Positions 26,625-36,439 of a stretch of 64,000 nt of DNA are shown piece after piece. Origin of the DNA: Ferroplasma acidarmanus Fer1. Lineage in GTDB: Archaea; Thermoplasmatota; Thermoplasmata; Thermoplasmatales; Thermoplasmataceae. The position numbers and the translations under genes were made by a program. The notes under the pieces were generated by a model. That model was not told the DNA's origin. It was given only the letters and a program-made list of their open reading frames with translations, and did not search any database. Numbering within the stretch: position 1 is the first letter of the stretch; each line of letters opens with the position of its first letter. The stretch is from NCBI RefSeq assembly GCF_000152265.2, contig NC_021592.1, positions 620,001 through 684,000 on the forward strand, given 5' to 3'.

Positions 26625-28178
26625 TTAATCGTTTTCCCCGGATAATGTCTTTCTCCTGCTTTCTTTCTTTACCTCGGATGGCAGTCTCCCGAGCCTGTAA
26701 TCCCCTGTATCAACAAATTTAATCAGTGTGGCAAGGTGCGGGTGTATTTTTTTAATCTCACTGTAAATATCAAGTGCAACCTTCCTAAGGTCGGGATGAA
26801 CCTGCTGGTTGGACCTCAGTTCTATGAAATATGTTAATTCATTAAGGTTTGAACTGAAAACTACCGGGTATTTGTATGCATATGGAACAACGTACTGGGC
26901 AATTTTTCTTCCTGACCTGCCCATAATATCATTATACAGTATGCGGGCTTCATCCATTAATTCTACATATCTGGATCTGAGTTCAGGAATCTTTCCGAGA
27001 TTTTCTGGAATATCGTATCCATATTGTGTGGATAAAGGTTTTCTGATTATTGAGAAAAAGCGGTGGCGCTGGAATTCCCTGAAGGCGCCGTAATTCATAT
27101 TTACTTCGAATGAGTAGGTTATGCCCTCAAAGGCCCTGCCAAGCTTATGCCTGCGATTTCCCCTCAATGATTCGAGTTCCTTTAGAATGCTGTACTGTTT
27201 TTCCGGTGGGATATCTACATTGCTGGAACCTGCAGAACTGCCATATAGCAACATTCCTGTAGCAAGGTCTATTGCCCTTTTTTCATCCATAAAATTTATA
27301 ACTTTTAGAGCTGGCACATTTGCTGTATCATTTGAAAAAGAGTTGCCAATAGAATCCTTCGCGTTATTATACTTTATCTGTGCTATTCCATGGGCAGATA
27401 CAGCATCTTCTATAAGTTCCGGGAGCTCTGGCTCAAGCTCTCTGTATATTAATTCCCCGTATTTCTCTGCCTCAGGTGTCCCGTATGCCTTAAGCCTTTC
27501 TATAAGTGATATGAATGCACGCCCATTGCCGGATATGCCAATATTTGTCAATGTGGAAGCAGGCAGCAATGCCCTTATCTCATCCAGTACTGCAGACCTC
27601 AGGGAGGATTTGTATGACTTTGACAGTGTGTTTTCATCCACGGATTCCAGATTCGTGTATTTATAATTCTTTCCGCCGATTTCAAATGTGAAGTTTTCTA
27701 TTGGATTTGCATCTTCCATGTATTTCATCATCTCAGGATAGGCAGCGGAATAAAAGTCAAAAAGATCGTTGCAGTAGCTGTTATACCTGGATTCCATGGC
27801 TCCTACGCCGGCATTCTCTCCCCGGAGAAACAGGTAGTTTCCATTAACTTTTTTGTTGTATTTCACATACCTTGATGATTTTTCCAGATATGAAAGGCCT
27901 ATCCTCGGTTCCTCTATGACCTTGGTGACTATGTTGGAAACGTTCTGTATTCCCATCTGTGCTGTGGTTAATTCTGCAACTGATTCATCGCCATAATCCA
28001 GAAATATTCTCTTATAAAAATTGCTTGCCCTGTCAGGATTATTTTTAAATTCCTTCCCGTATACCTCCCTTATATCAAGATTTGCGGTTCTGCTATATCT
28101 TGACATGAGAGCTCCCCTGTCTATCATATCAGTCTTTATCAGGAAAACATCCCGGTCATTATTGGAAAAATCGTCCAT
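26625..28178 (-). CDS. Double-length flavin-dependent thymidylate synthase (ThyX) family protein
   Basis: About 517 residues, twice the usual ThyX length. The N-terminal half has a ThyX-like core (DYGDESVAELTTAQ; RIGLSYLEKSSRYVKY, matching the S-x-x-E-x-S-x-R-Y end of the ThyX signature). The C-terminal half has a second core (FQRHRFFSIIRKPLSTQYGY, matching the RHR start, and LRSNQQVHPDLRKVA). Each half carries part of the normal RHRxxSxNExSxRY motif. ThyX makes dTMP from dUMP with FAD and methylene-THF. Whether this duplicated form is an active synthase is uncertain. Start: ATG at 28178 preferred; an in-frame ATG at 28220 also has a TATA-like box. Confidence 0.82.
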   Translation of the reverse strand: MDDFSNNDRDVFLIKTDMIDRGALMSRYSRTANLDIREVYGKEFKNNPDRASNFYKRIFLDYGDESVAELTTAQMGIQNVSNIVTKVIEEPRIGLSYLEKSSRYVKYNKKVNGNYLFLRGENAGVGAMESRYNSYCNDLFDFYSAAYPEMMKYMEDANPIENFTFEIGGKNYKYTNLESVDENTLSKSYKSSLRSAVLDEIRALLPASTLTNIGISGNGRAFISLIERLKAYGTPEAEKYGELIYRELEPELPELIEDAVSAHGIAQIKYNNAKDSIGNSFSNDTANVPALKVINFMDEKRAIDLATGMLLYGSSAGSSNVDIPPEKQYSILKELESLRGNRRHKLGRAFEGITYSFEVNMNYGAFREFQRHRFFSIIRKPLSTQYGYDIPENLGKIPELRSRYVELMDEARILYNDIMGRSGRKIAQYVVPYAYKYPVVFSSNLNELTYFIELRSNQQVHPDLRKVALDIYSEIKKIHPHLATLIKFVDTGDYRLGRLPSEVKKESRRKTLSGEND

Positions 28179-28280
28179 GAAAATAGTATCAGTCCGGTGG
28201 ATAAAAATATAACGATGCATATTAATTGTATTATGATAATAGCTATATAATATTTTTATATGGATAGTATATATCCCTTT

Positions 28281-29123
28281 ATGAAATTGATAGTTTTAGG
28301 AGGATCAGGATTTGTTGGAAGCAACATCTTGAAGCAGATGGATGCCGAAGAAAAGGCTTATTTTTCAAGAAATAACTCGGATGAACTTGACAAACTTGGC
28401 ATAAAATATATAAAAGGCGATGTAAGGGAATATGATGATGTAAAAAGTGCCATAGCCGACTACGATGTTATTGTCCATGCAATTGACGTACTTGCGGAAA
28501 CAGAAGAGACACATGAAGACCTGTCATTGAAAGGGGTTAAAAATGTCGTAAATGCCATGCAGGAACTGAGGGGAAACAAGAAACTTGTATATTTTTCAGC
28601 CATAAATGCGGATAAGGGAAGCACGGACTATTTCAGGTACAAAAGGCTGGGAGAAGATAATGCAAACCTGCTCAAGAATTCATTAATAATCAGGCCTTCA
28701 ACTATGTTTGGCCCCGGAGACAAATTTACGAAGATGCTTATTGAGGTTGCAAAGGGGAAAGTTCCCATGTTGCCAAAAAGTGGCAATATGGCTCCGGTAC
28801 ACATCAATGATGTTATCACGGTAATAAAAAATTCCATGGAAAGGTCAGGTACAATAGATATATGCTCCAGGGAACGCGTAACATTTGCTGATATGTTTAA
28901 TATTGTACGTGCTAAACTGGGCATGCCACCGGTAAAGGAGATTTCATCTATTGTATTCAAGCCATTTGTCGGATCTTTGCAGAAGCGCGGACTGCTGACA
29001 AAGGAACAGTTTTACATGCTCCAGCTGGATTATTACAAAGAGAATACATCTTTATTCAGGTATGTCAAAGAGCCCATAACATTTAAAGATTATATAAATT
29101 CAACCGACATAAATAAATTATAA
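28281..29123 (+). CDS. NAD(P)-dependent epimerase/NDUFA9-like atypical SDR
   Basis: 280 residues. N-terminal Rossmann motif MKLIVLGGSGFVGSNIL, then GDVREYDDVKSAIADYDVIVHA, an SAINADKGS...YFRYKRLGE segment (YxxxK replaced by YFRYK) and RPSTMFGPGDKF. This arrangement belongs to the atypical SDRs related to complex I subunit NDUFA9 and NmrA-like proteins; the ligand is unknown. The ATG at 28281 is used because the protein family starts at the first strand. Its last six bases overlap the convergent hypothetical gene. Confidence 0.85.
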   Translation: MKLIVLGGSGFVGSNILKQMDAEEKAYFSRNNSDELDKLGIKYIKGDVREYDDVKSAIADYDVIVHAIDVLAETEETHEDLSLKGVKNVVNAMQELRGNKKLVYFSAINADKGSTDYFRYKRLGEDNANLLKNSLIIRPSTMFGPGDKFTKMLIEVAKGKVPMLPKSGNMAPVHINDVITVIKNSMERSGTIDICSRERVTFADMFNIVRAKLGMPPVKEISSIVFKPFVGSLQKRGLLTKEQFYMLQLDYYKENTSLFRYVKEPITFKDYINSTDINKL

Positions 29124-29585
29124 AAGTACGTTGCCCATGGCTTCGTTATTTATCATATTTATCAATTTTTGCATGAACTCAAGTGGGTATTCTGTTATAT
29201 GATCTGAAAAATCAGGCAATTTTGACAATCTCCATAGATATGAGAGCGCTATGCGCAGATTTGATGCTGCAAGCACAAGGTACGCTGTATATTTATCACC
29301 ATTATCCATCTTCTGATCAATATCAATCCATTCCTTTGTTTCCCGCCTCAGCTGCTTCCTTACATTATCGGCGAGAACGGTTTCATTATCGTATAAATTT
29401 TGATTCAGTGTGTCCAGTATATCCAGCATAGTCCTTAATTTTTCAACGTTTCTTGCCTCTGATACTGCAAGCCCCAGAAAAGATTTAACTATTTTTACAT
29501 GTGATTCATAGAGAAAAAAATCATGGTCAGGGGGCAGGTTCCTGTCAATTAATTCACAGTATTCGCCTGATTGTTCGTCTTCCAT
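29118..29585 (-). CDS. Hypothetical helical protein
   Basis: 155 residues, predicted mostly alpha-helical and acidic, no membrane span. It contains a Leu/Asn heptad-like stretch (VEKLRTMLDILDTLNQNLYD). No family recognised. It converges with, and slightly overlaps, the NAD-binding protein gene, and its start faces the tRNA-Gln gene. Confidence 0.65.
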   Translation of the reverse strand: MEDEQSGEYCELIDRNLPPDHDFFLYESHVKIVKSFLGLAVSEARNVEKLRTMLDILDTLNQNLYDNETVLADNVRKQLRRETKEWIDIDQKMDNGDKYTAYLVLAASNLRIALSYLWRLSKLPDFSDHITEYPLEFMQKLINMINNEAMGNVLL

Positions 29586-29638
29586 AATAGTGAATTTAAA
29601 TGTGTTTAATTAAATTATTCAATAAAATGTAACTACAA

Positions 29639-29711
29639 TAGCTCCGGGCAGATTCGAACTGCCGTCTGCTGGTCCAGAGCCAGTAATGCTTGGCCACTAC
29701 ACCACGGAGCT
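29639..29711 (-). tRNA. tRNA-Gln (CUG)
   Basis: The reverse complement has acceptor AGCTCCG/CGGAGCT, D-arm TGTAGTGGCCAAGCA, anticodon loop CTCTGGA (anticodon CTG), T-arm GCAGTTCGAATCTGC, discriminator A. No intron. Confidence 0.92.
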
Positions 29712-29772
29712 GTGTATAGTTATTGCTATTTGATATAAAAATATTAATAAATTATAACATTATTGTGTCTGT

Positions 29773-30843
29773 ATGTTTTCACTGGGCAATGAAATCAAGC
29801 TTACTGTTTTTGGATCCTCACATGGCCCTTACATAGGCGGCACGGTGGACGGGCTTCCTGCAGGATTGGCAATTGATCAGGAATTTATACAGAAGTGGCT
29901 TGACAGGAGAAAACCCGGGCAGAGCCTGATTACAACTCCGAGAAATGAGGACGATAAAATAGAAATAATTGGTGGAAGCAGGAAAGGATTCACAGATGGT
30001 TCTCCGCTTGCCTTTATTTTTAAAAACAAAGATTATATTGATAAGCATTATGATGATTTAAGGGACAATCCACGCCCCGGGCATGCAGATTTAACAATGT
30101 TTTACAAATATGGCGAATACAGGAATTATGAAGGGGGCGGTTTTTTTTCCGGAAGGATGACAATGCCGCTGGTTGCTGCAGGCGCTTTTGCAATGGGCGT
30201 TCTGAAGAGATATAATATAAAAATAGTTACATATATAAAATCCGCAGGGGGAATAAGCATAGACAATGAACCACAGGAAGATGAGGATTATGTGTATGGC
30301 TTCAGTACACGGATGCCGGATCGGGAAAAAGATTCGTTGCTGTATAATAAGATATTAGAGTCAATAAAGAATGGAGATAGCATGGGAAGCGTGATCAGCA
30401 CGCATATATACAACGTTCCGCCAGGAATCGGCGAGCCATTCTTCAATTCTGTTGAAAGCGAAATATCAAGGGCAATGTTTTCCATACCGGGATTAAAGGC
30501 TATTGAATTTGGTTCAGGATTCAAGTTAGGCAATATGTATGGTTCAGAAGCAAACGATGAATTTTATGCAGAAAATGGAAAAATTCTCTCAAGGACGAAT
30601 AATTCCGGTGGCATACTGGGTGGCATCACAAACGGAATGCCGGTGGTGTTCAATATAGCCATGAAGCCCACATCCTCAATCAGAATCTCCCAGAAAACAG
30701 TAAACCTGAAAAGCATGGAGCCCTCTGAGGTGCAGGTAAAAGGCAGGCATGACCCGTTTATATCTTTCAGAGCGGTGCCGGTGATACAGGCAATGGCTGC
30801 ATTTGTTATGCTTGACCTTATAATGTGCAGAAAATCCTTATAG
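29773..30843 (+). CDS. aroC: Chorismate synthase
   Basis: 356 residues. It catalyses the last shikimate-pathway step, EPSP to chorismate, using reduced FMN. The N-terminal GNEIKLTVFGSSHGPYIGG, RPGHADLTMFYKYG, EGGGFFSGRMTMPLVAAGA and the late GGILGGITNGMPV and KGRHDP motifs are all present. Alone here; other shikimate genes are not in the window. Its stop overlaps the convergent DUF2070 gene by six bases. Confidence 0.97.
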   Translation: MFSLGNEIKLTVFGSSHGPYIGGTVDGLPAGLAIDQEFIQKWLDRRKPGQSLITTPRNEDDKIEIIGGSRKGFTDGSPLAFIFKNKDYIDKHYDDLRDNPRPGHADLTMFYKYGEYRNYEGGGFFSGRMTMPLVAAGAFAMGVLKRYNIKIVTYIKSAGGISIDNEPQEDEDYVYGFSTRMPDREKDSLLYNKILESIKNGDSMGSVISTHIYNVPPGIGEPFFNSVESEISRAMFSIPGLKAIEFGSGFKLGNMYGSEANDEFYAENGKILSRTNNSGGILGGITNGMPVVFNIAMKPTSSIRISQKTVNLKSMEPSEVQVKGRHDPFISFRAVPVIQAMAAFVMLDLIMCRKSL

Positions 30844-32619
30844 ATGCAAAACCATGTAGCGGAATGAAAAGGACGAGACAAGTATTGATATCAGCAAAAT
30901 GAAAGCAATAGAATATTTAGCCTTGCGCAGTGATGCAATAACTATCTCCATGAGGTTATGGAATGCATTTTCTTCCCCCATTGTAACGGTTATATTTTCT
31001 GTATAGGTGCCTGCTGTTGCAGGTGACGCATCTTCAATAGCCTGCAGAACTGTCCTGTTTATAAGGTCTGCAACCACCTGTGGCTCACAGTGCATGCCCA
31101 GGGGGTTTATATCCAGTTCACTCACATTCACAACATGGTTGTCGGTTGTATATATATCCATGTTTTTTACCCTCTTATCAACACCACTTCTTGCCATCTT
31201 TATAACTTCCCTTCCTATATTGTTGGAATCTGTAAGCACTATTACATTGTAATAATCATTAATTTTTATTGCCAGTACCTGAACTCCCATAGAAGCAAGG
31301 CCATCGATTTTTTCATAATTTCTTGCATAACCAATAATGGCAGGATATGTGGATCCGGTTGCTTTAAATTTTTCAATAAGCGGGTTTATTATCATGTCGC
31401 AGTTATCAAGTTCCTTAGCATCTCTGGTAAAGCTGTTCTGTGCATCAAGCAATGCAAAATTTTCTGCACCATTTTTTTTCAGGGCAGCTACAACTTTCAA
31501 GCCTGCATCAATGGAGATATCGTCAAATTGCTTCTTAAATGGTATTACTGCCGAAATACCGGAATTTCCGAATTTCTGAAGTGAAACGTCATAACCATCC
31601 ACATTAAATTTTACAAAGTCTGATACTGTATCTGAATATTTCATTTTTTTGATTGAATCCTTAACAGATTCCGCTATGTTTTTTATATCATTTTTTCCGC
31701 TGCAGTTATTGCTATTGGTAGTTGCGGTGTGGAATACCATAATATTGTCCCTGCCCATCTCTGAACTGATCTTTACAGGAAGGTTGCTTGTGCATAGATT
31801 CCCAAATGGACCAGGATGGACATACGGGAATACAAGGGTGACAAGGTCTCTGTTTTCCTTTCTAATATTTGTGGTAATGACCGGAATTTGCCTTTTCTTG
31901 TTATAAACATGGGTAAAGAATTTCTCGCCTATAGCCCCATCATTGTCCCTGTTAAGGAAAAAATCAATGAGTTCCGATGGGCGTGATTTATATTTCCTTG
32001 TGAATCCTATTGTGGTAAATACCAGGAATATATAGGAGAATAATACGTATATTACAGTTGCAGCAATAAGTGGTATAATGAATTTTATTGCAATTTTGCT
32101 TATGTCATAGAAAATTAAAGCTATGATTATATATGAAAATGTATAGTTCATTGATAGTGTTGCAGCCAGGTATATGTTTGATGGATAATAAATGTAAAGG
32201 ACAAGAAATCTCAAAAAAGCCGGAAATGCAATAGCCAGTGCAAGGATATAGTATAAGGGCATCCGTATAACTGGATATAAAAGGACACCGATCCAGAAGA
32301 ATAGTGTTACCAGTGTAAGGGATATAAAATCCAGATACATAATCCGGTTATTGTTGAATTTTTTATTGGTAAGCTTTATGGTTAAAGCATCCAGCAATAA
32401 GAAGAAGATGAAGGGCAAAATAGACATGAAGGAAAGTGCATCAAGATTTCTAAGTATAATGCCATCTATTAAAAATATAGCAATTATTGGAATCAGAAAA
32501 TAATACCATTTTGGTGATTTTTTGATATACCTTGAGAGCCCTGCAAGGGTTTTTTCTTTCTGCACACCCGGGAATTGAAATATAACATATAAATTATTGC
32601 GATTTTTAGCTATTAGCAC
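30838..32619 (-). CDS. DUF2070 archaeal membrane protein
   Basis: About 593 residues. The first 230 residues contain about seven membrane spans, then a large soluble domain (about 240-560), and a final span at the C-terminus (SIAFILLISILVSSFSF). The layout and the soluble-domain motifs HPGPFGN and TTDNHVVN fit the DUF2070 family, found across Euryarchaeota and of unknown function. The start is uncertain: the GTG at 32619 lies four bases after the stop of the kinase-like gene, suggesting coupling; a second GTG is at 32565. Probably cotranscribed with that kinase-like gene. Confidence 0.85.
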   Translation of the reverse strand: MLIAKNRNNLYVIFQFPGVQKEKTLAGLSRYIKKSPKWYYFLIPIIAIFLIDGIILRNLDALSFMSILPFIFFLLLDALTIKLTNKKFNNNRIMYLDFISLTLVTLFFWIGVLLYPVIRMPLYYILALAIAFPAFLRFLVLYIYYPSNIYLAATLSMNYTFSYIIIALIFYDISKIAIKFIIPLIAATVIYVLFSYIFLVFTTIGFTRKYKSRPSELIDFFLNRDNDGAIGEKFFTHVYNKKRQIPVITTNIRKENRDLVTLVFPYVHPGPFGNLCTSNLPVKISSEMGRDNIMVFHTATTNSNNCSGKNDIKNIAESVKDSIKKMKYSDTVSDFVKFNVDGYDVSLQKFGNSGISAVIPFKKQFDDISIDAGLKVVAALKKNGAENFALLDAQNSFTRDAKELDNCDMIINPLIEKFKATGSTYPAIIGYARNYEKIDGLASMGVQVLAIKINDYYNVIVLTDSNNIGREVIKMARSGVDKRVKNMDIYTTDNHVVNVSELDINPLGMHCEPQVVADLINRTVLQAIEDASPATAGTYTENITVTMGEENAFHNLMEIVIASLRKAKYSIAFILLISILVSSFSFRYMVLHL

Positions 32620-32623
32620 ACCG

Positions 32624-33688
32624 TTAAAAATTTACCCTCATTATTTTAAATTGTCCGTAGCCAGTAAGTACCCTTATGAATTTTGGAACTGAAATATCTT
32701 TATCAGATATGTCTACAGCTAATCCGCTGAGGCTTATAAGTTTCTCCGGGGTGGATATAACTGATATATTTTCAAACCCTGCCTTTTTTATAATTCTGCC
32801 TGAAAGTTGCTGGTTCCCCCTGCCAAGGAGGAATCCCTGGCCACCTATAATTGATATTATTATATGCACACTGCCAGAAGCGGCATACCGGTATATGTCC
32901 TCCTCGCCTGCATCCTCCACTATAAGCTTTTTGCCCTTAACTATATCAAAACCAAGCATATTGGTATGGAACCCCAGAGATGTTGTTATAGCTTTGCATG
33001 TGGTTCCCGGGCCTATTATGTAATAAAAATCATTAACCATATTGTCAATAATATATTCTGCCATATCGTAGGAAGAAGATGGTGGATATTCCGCCTTTGA
33101 GGAACTGATTATTCCTGAAGAATCCGGAATTTTTAATGTTCCAAACTGTTTAACATCCAGTTTCCCGCTTCTATATTCATCTTCATTTATGTCTGCTACC
33201 CCTGCATCCTTGAGAGTTATCTCATTTCCGCAGAAATTATCGAATACATCTATTGCATGCTTTACATTCATAGAAAATACAGAGCTGTACATCTTTACAC
33301 CGGCAGGTATTCCAAGCACAGGCAAATCTGTGCCTGACCTCAGGATATCCCTTGCCGTTCCGTCTCCGCCCAGGAAACATATAATATCGGCTCCTGCTGC
33401 CGAATGTATAAAATTTATTGTGTCCATTGCCGTTGTTGGATTTCCCGGAGAATATGAAATTGTGTATTTCAGATTAGCCTTATCCATTTCCAGTGCGCCC
33501 ATTGGCCCATCAGGGACTATAAATTGTATATCCCTGCATTTAATTCCGGATAAAAATTCTATGGCACGGCCTATTGAAACAGATTCACCAATGTTCTGCA
33601 GATGCATATTGTCTGAACCCTTATTATTACGGATGCCTCCGTATCCGGCCAGAGGGTTAACAAAGAATGCTGCCACTTTTACTTTCAT
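32624..33688 (-). CDS. ATP-NAD/AcoX-type kinase family protein
   Basis: 354 residues. The NAD-kinase fold signature is visible: FVNPLAGYGG near the N-terminus, and DIICFLGGDGTARDI (GGDGT) in the middle, followed by PVLGIPAGVKMYSSVF. This is the large archaeal form related to AcoX rather than the short NAD kinase, phosphorylating NAD or another small molecule with ATP. Substrate uncertain. It is upstream of, and probably coupled to, the DUF2070 gene. Confidence 0.88.
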   Translation of the reverse strand: MKVKVAAFFVNPLAGYGGIRNNKGSDNMHLQNIGESVSIGRAIEFLSGIKCRDIQFIVPDGPMGALEMDKANLKYTISYSPGNPTTAMDTINFIHSAAGADIICFLGGDGTARDILRSGTDLPVLGIPAGVKMYSSVFSMNVKHAIDVFDNFCGNEITLKDAGVADINEDEYRSGKLDVKQFGTLKIPDSSGIISSSKAEYPPSSSYDMAEYIIDNMVNDFYYIIGPGTTCKAITTSLGFHTNMLGFDIVKGKKLIVEDAGEEDIYRYAASGSVHIIISIIGGQGFLLGRGNQQLSGRIIKKAGFENISVISTPEKLISLSGLAVDISDKDISVPKFIRVLTGYGQFKIMRVNF

Positions 33689-33866
33689 GTCCTACCACTT
33701 AATTTTATTGAGTTTTACTATCATATTTTGTTCTGGAGATTGCCATGGTACCCAGGTTATACTATTATATTATAGAATAAAAATTTTTACTGGCAAATCT
33801 TTCAATTGAATCCTTATAATATTAATAAAAACCGGTGTGGTACTACTATTAATATCTGTGGGCTTT

Positions 33867-34556
33867 TTAGCTGTTAAAAATCTCATGCACTGCCATTTTC
33901 TCTATTATGCCGTACAGATTGGTTGAATTAACCACAAAATCAGCTGCATCAACAAGCTTCCTGGTGCCGGGGTTAAATGCCACAAAATATTTTGACCTTC
34001 TTCTCATTGATAAATCCATATAGGAATCGCCTACGCTTACTGTCTCTGCAGGGGATATGCCATACCTGGATTGTATATCCTTTACATTAGTATCCTTCTT
34101 TGCAGGGTCCACATTTTTAATGAAACAATGGTTTTTAACATTGACCTCATTTCCAATAAAATTGTCTATGCCAAACAATTCGGAAAGGTACCCGGCAAAT
34201 ACATGGGAACCTGCCGAAACTATAGCTGTTTTAATATTACGATCCTTAAGGTATCCAATAGTCCTCGCTATATTTGATGTTACGTCGTTGAGGTTTAGAT
34301 AGGTCATGATTTTTGTTTCTGTTAAATTTTCGTATAACCTGTCCGGCACTCCATTCTGGTATATGTAATCAAATGTTAGTTGCATTCCGGTGCCTGTAGT
34401 GGTTTTATTCATTGACCTGTTTATTATAACATCCCATGAATTTCTATTCTTTAACAGTACCCCATCCATGTCAAATACCATCAGCTTTATGTTTTCCAGA
34501 TAGTCTGCTTCTGGATTTATATTCGTTTTCTTTTTTCTATCTACTATTTCTATCAT
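33867..34556 (-). CDS. HAD-superfamily phosphatase (phosphoserine phosphatase-like)
   Basis: 229 residues. The nucleophile motif DMDGVLL (motif I, DxDG) comes at about residue 30; motif II AIVSAGS; motif III Lys in NVDPAKKDT; motif IV SVGDSYMDLSM. The cap layout resembles SerB-like enzymes. It hydrolyses a small phosphate ester; substrate unknown. The start is the ATG at 34556. The 220-base A/T-rich gap upstream (34557-34784) contains no further gene I can support. Confidence 0.88.
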   Translation of the reverse strand: MIEIVDRKKKTNINPEADYLENIKLMVFDMDGVLLKNRNSWDVIINRSMNKTTTGTGMQLTFDYIYQNGVPDRLYENLTETKIMTYLNLNDVTSNIARTIGYLKDRNIKTAIVSAGSHVFAGYLSELFGIDNFIGNEVNVKNHCFIKNVDPAKKDTNVKDIQSRYGISPAETVSVGDSYMDLSMRRRSKYFVAFNPGTRKLVDAADFVVNSTNLYGIIEKMAVHEIFNS

Positions 34557-34784
34557 TAAATATATATTATAACCATATATTAAGCATTTACTATATATTT
34601 TATATTAATATATATACAATAATCCATCAATCCATGACGGAATATTTAATTTATTATTTTTATACAAAAGATATGGGATAAACAATTTATATCTCTACAC
34701 TATACACTCTATAATGTCCATTGTGCTGTTGCATTATGTATTATTTAATGCAAAGAGGAGTTTATTTAACCCGGGGTGGTTCCT

Positions 34785-35498
34785 ATGAGCATTTATTACA
34801 TCATAGAATCTGCCGTTTTACTGATTTTGTTATTCGTTCTAGCTCTTAAATTCAGGATATTTGACCTCAAGGGAACTATTGCAGCACTTATTGTTGGCGT
34901 AATCATAGTTGTCCTGGGTTCCCTTTACTGGTTAATTTTAATGCTAATTTTTGCCATCACGGCCCAGATGGCCACCAAGTACAGGATTAAGGAAAAGACA
35001 AAAATGAAGCTACAGGAAGGGGAAAATGGGGAAAGGCACGCATCAAATGTCATATATGCTGCAGTTATAGGTATAGCGATTGCTGCCATGCATTTTGCGA
35101 AGATTGGAGGGTTCCCCTATTTTCTTATATTTGGTGTTTCATTCGCTTCAGTCAATGCAGATACTTTTGCTTCTGAAATAGGTGTATTTGACAGCAAGGT
35201 GTATATGATCACAGGATTTAAAAAAATAACGCCGGGAGTAAATGGAGGTGTGTCACTTCTGGGAGAAGGTGCAGCGCTCCTGGGGGCTTTTATAATAGGG
35301 TTATCGTATATTATTCTGGATTTTCATGGATTTGCGATTATACCTCTGTTGGCAATAACAATCCTCGGATTTGTTGGATGCCAGATAGATAGCATCCTGG
35401 GGGCGGTATTCGAGAACAAAGGAAAAATGTCCAAGGGGCAGGTAAACGCAGTATCAACGTTGCTTGCAGTTGCCCTCGCCTTTGTTATATTTATCTGA
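34785..35498 (+). CDS. DUF92/TIGR00297 membrane protein
   Basis: 237 residues with about seven membrane spans. The conserved SFASVNADTFASEIG and GVNGGVSLLGEGAALLGA segments place it in the DUF92 (TMEM19) family; plant members act in phytyl-phosphate phosphorylation, so a prenyl-phosphate kinase role is possible here but unproven. A GGGGTGG motif five bases before the ATG at 34785 supports that start; in-frame GTG at 34776 is part of that motif. Confidence 0.88.
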   Translation: MSIYYIIESAVLLILLFVLALKFRIFDLKGTIAALIVGVIIVVLGSLYWLILMLIFAITAQMATKYRIKEKTKMKLQEGENGERHASNVIYAAVIGIAIAAMHFAKIGGFPYFLIFGVSFASVNADTFASEIGVFDSKVYMITGFKKITPGVNGGVSLLGEGAALLGAFIIGLSYIILDFHGFAIIPLLAITILGFVGCQIDSILGAVFENKGKMSKGQVNAVSTLLAVALAFVIFI

Positions 35499-35550
35499 TG
35501 CATGACTATTTTTTCAGTTATGTTTATTAATGTTTTTTAAATAACGTATT

Positions 35551-35898
35551 ATGGCAAAAATATTCGTAATACTGACAAAAGGAAAGGATGACCTAAATAT
35601 GGTTAATGTTGCTGCCAACTTTTCATACAACGCTGTAAAAAATGCTGGAGCCACAGTAAATTTTATGTTTCTTGGAAGGGGAGTTGAGAATTTATTAAAA
35701 GATTCAAATGGAATAAAACCCATAATAGACCTTGTGGATAAGATGAAGTCTGAAAATATAGAGGTTACCTATTGCAAAGTATCTACAAAGGGATTGGGGT
35801 TAAGTGAAGAACAGATGCTGGGGGGCATAGAACCTGTAATGGGCGGTGTCCAGACGGCTAAAAAAATAGATGAAGGTTTTTCTGTAATTACCTTCTAA
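35551..35898 (+). CDS. DsrE-family protein
   Basis: 115 residues with the DsrE/F/H alpha-beta fold: IFVILTKGKDDLNMVNVAANFSYN and VNFMFLGRGVENL. One cysteine is present (VTYCKVST), at the position used by sulfur-carrier members of the family. Possibly a persulfide carrier or a structural relative. The ATG at 35551 follows a short A/T-rich leader. It is probably monocistronic or paired with the next gene (84-base gap). Confidence 0.8.
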   Translation: MAKIFVILTKGKDDLNMVNVAANFSYNAVKNAGATVNFMFLGRGVENLLKDSNGIKPIIDLVDKMKSENIEVTYCKVSTKGLGLSEEQMLGGIEPVMGGVQTAKKIDEGFSVITF

Positions 35899-35982
35899 AA
35901 TACATTATTTTATTATCAGAAATATTTTCTGTTCGTTGCAATAAAAACAGTAGATTTATTAAATATTGTGTTTTAGATATGT

Positions 35983-36300
35983 ATGTACGATGCATGGAAT
36001 ACTCTATGTGCTTTAGCTTTTACCGCGGATAAAATAGAAGTGCCAAAGTCAATAGGCAACCCTATGGAAACAGGATTATTTGTAAGATCTGTGGGTTCTC
36101 CCAGAGGACAGATAAGGGATTACAGGGGAAACGTTGATGGTTCAAACCTTGGCATCCATGTTGTTGAATTTCTAGGGCACTATGAAGTGCATGTAGACCG
36201 TTTTGACCCATACAAAAAACCTGTTGAGCATTTAATTGTTGATAGCCCAGGGACACTTCTGGAAATACCACTGCTTTTGAGATTGATGAAAAAGAGGTAA
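35983..36300 (+). CDS. Hypothetical protein
   Basis: 105 residues, soluble, no family recognised. Gly/Arg-rich middle (SVGSPRGQIRDYRGNVDGSN) followed by a strand-rich, His-containing part. TATA-like TTTATTAAATA lies 20-30 bases upstream. Codon use like its neighbours supports a real gene. Next to the start of a mobile-element-rich gap. Confidence 0.6.
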   Translation: MYDAWNTLCALAFTADKIEVPKSIGNPMETGLFVRSVGSPRGQIRDYRGNVDGSNLGIHVVEFLGHYEVHVDRFDPYKKPVEHLIVDSPGTLLEIPLLLRLMKKR

Positions 36301-36439
36301 ATTGGGATTATTAAATTTTGGTTTGGTTACGGACTCTCAGCATGTCTTACCATATAATTTAGTTTCCTCGTAAATCCATGTAGTTTTATCTGTTAAAAGG
36401 AAAATTAAGTGTATACCAAATTTAGAATTTGGGGGAATA

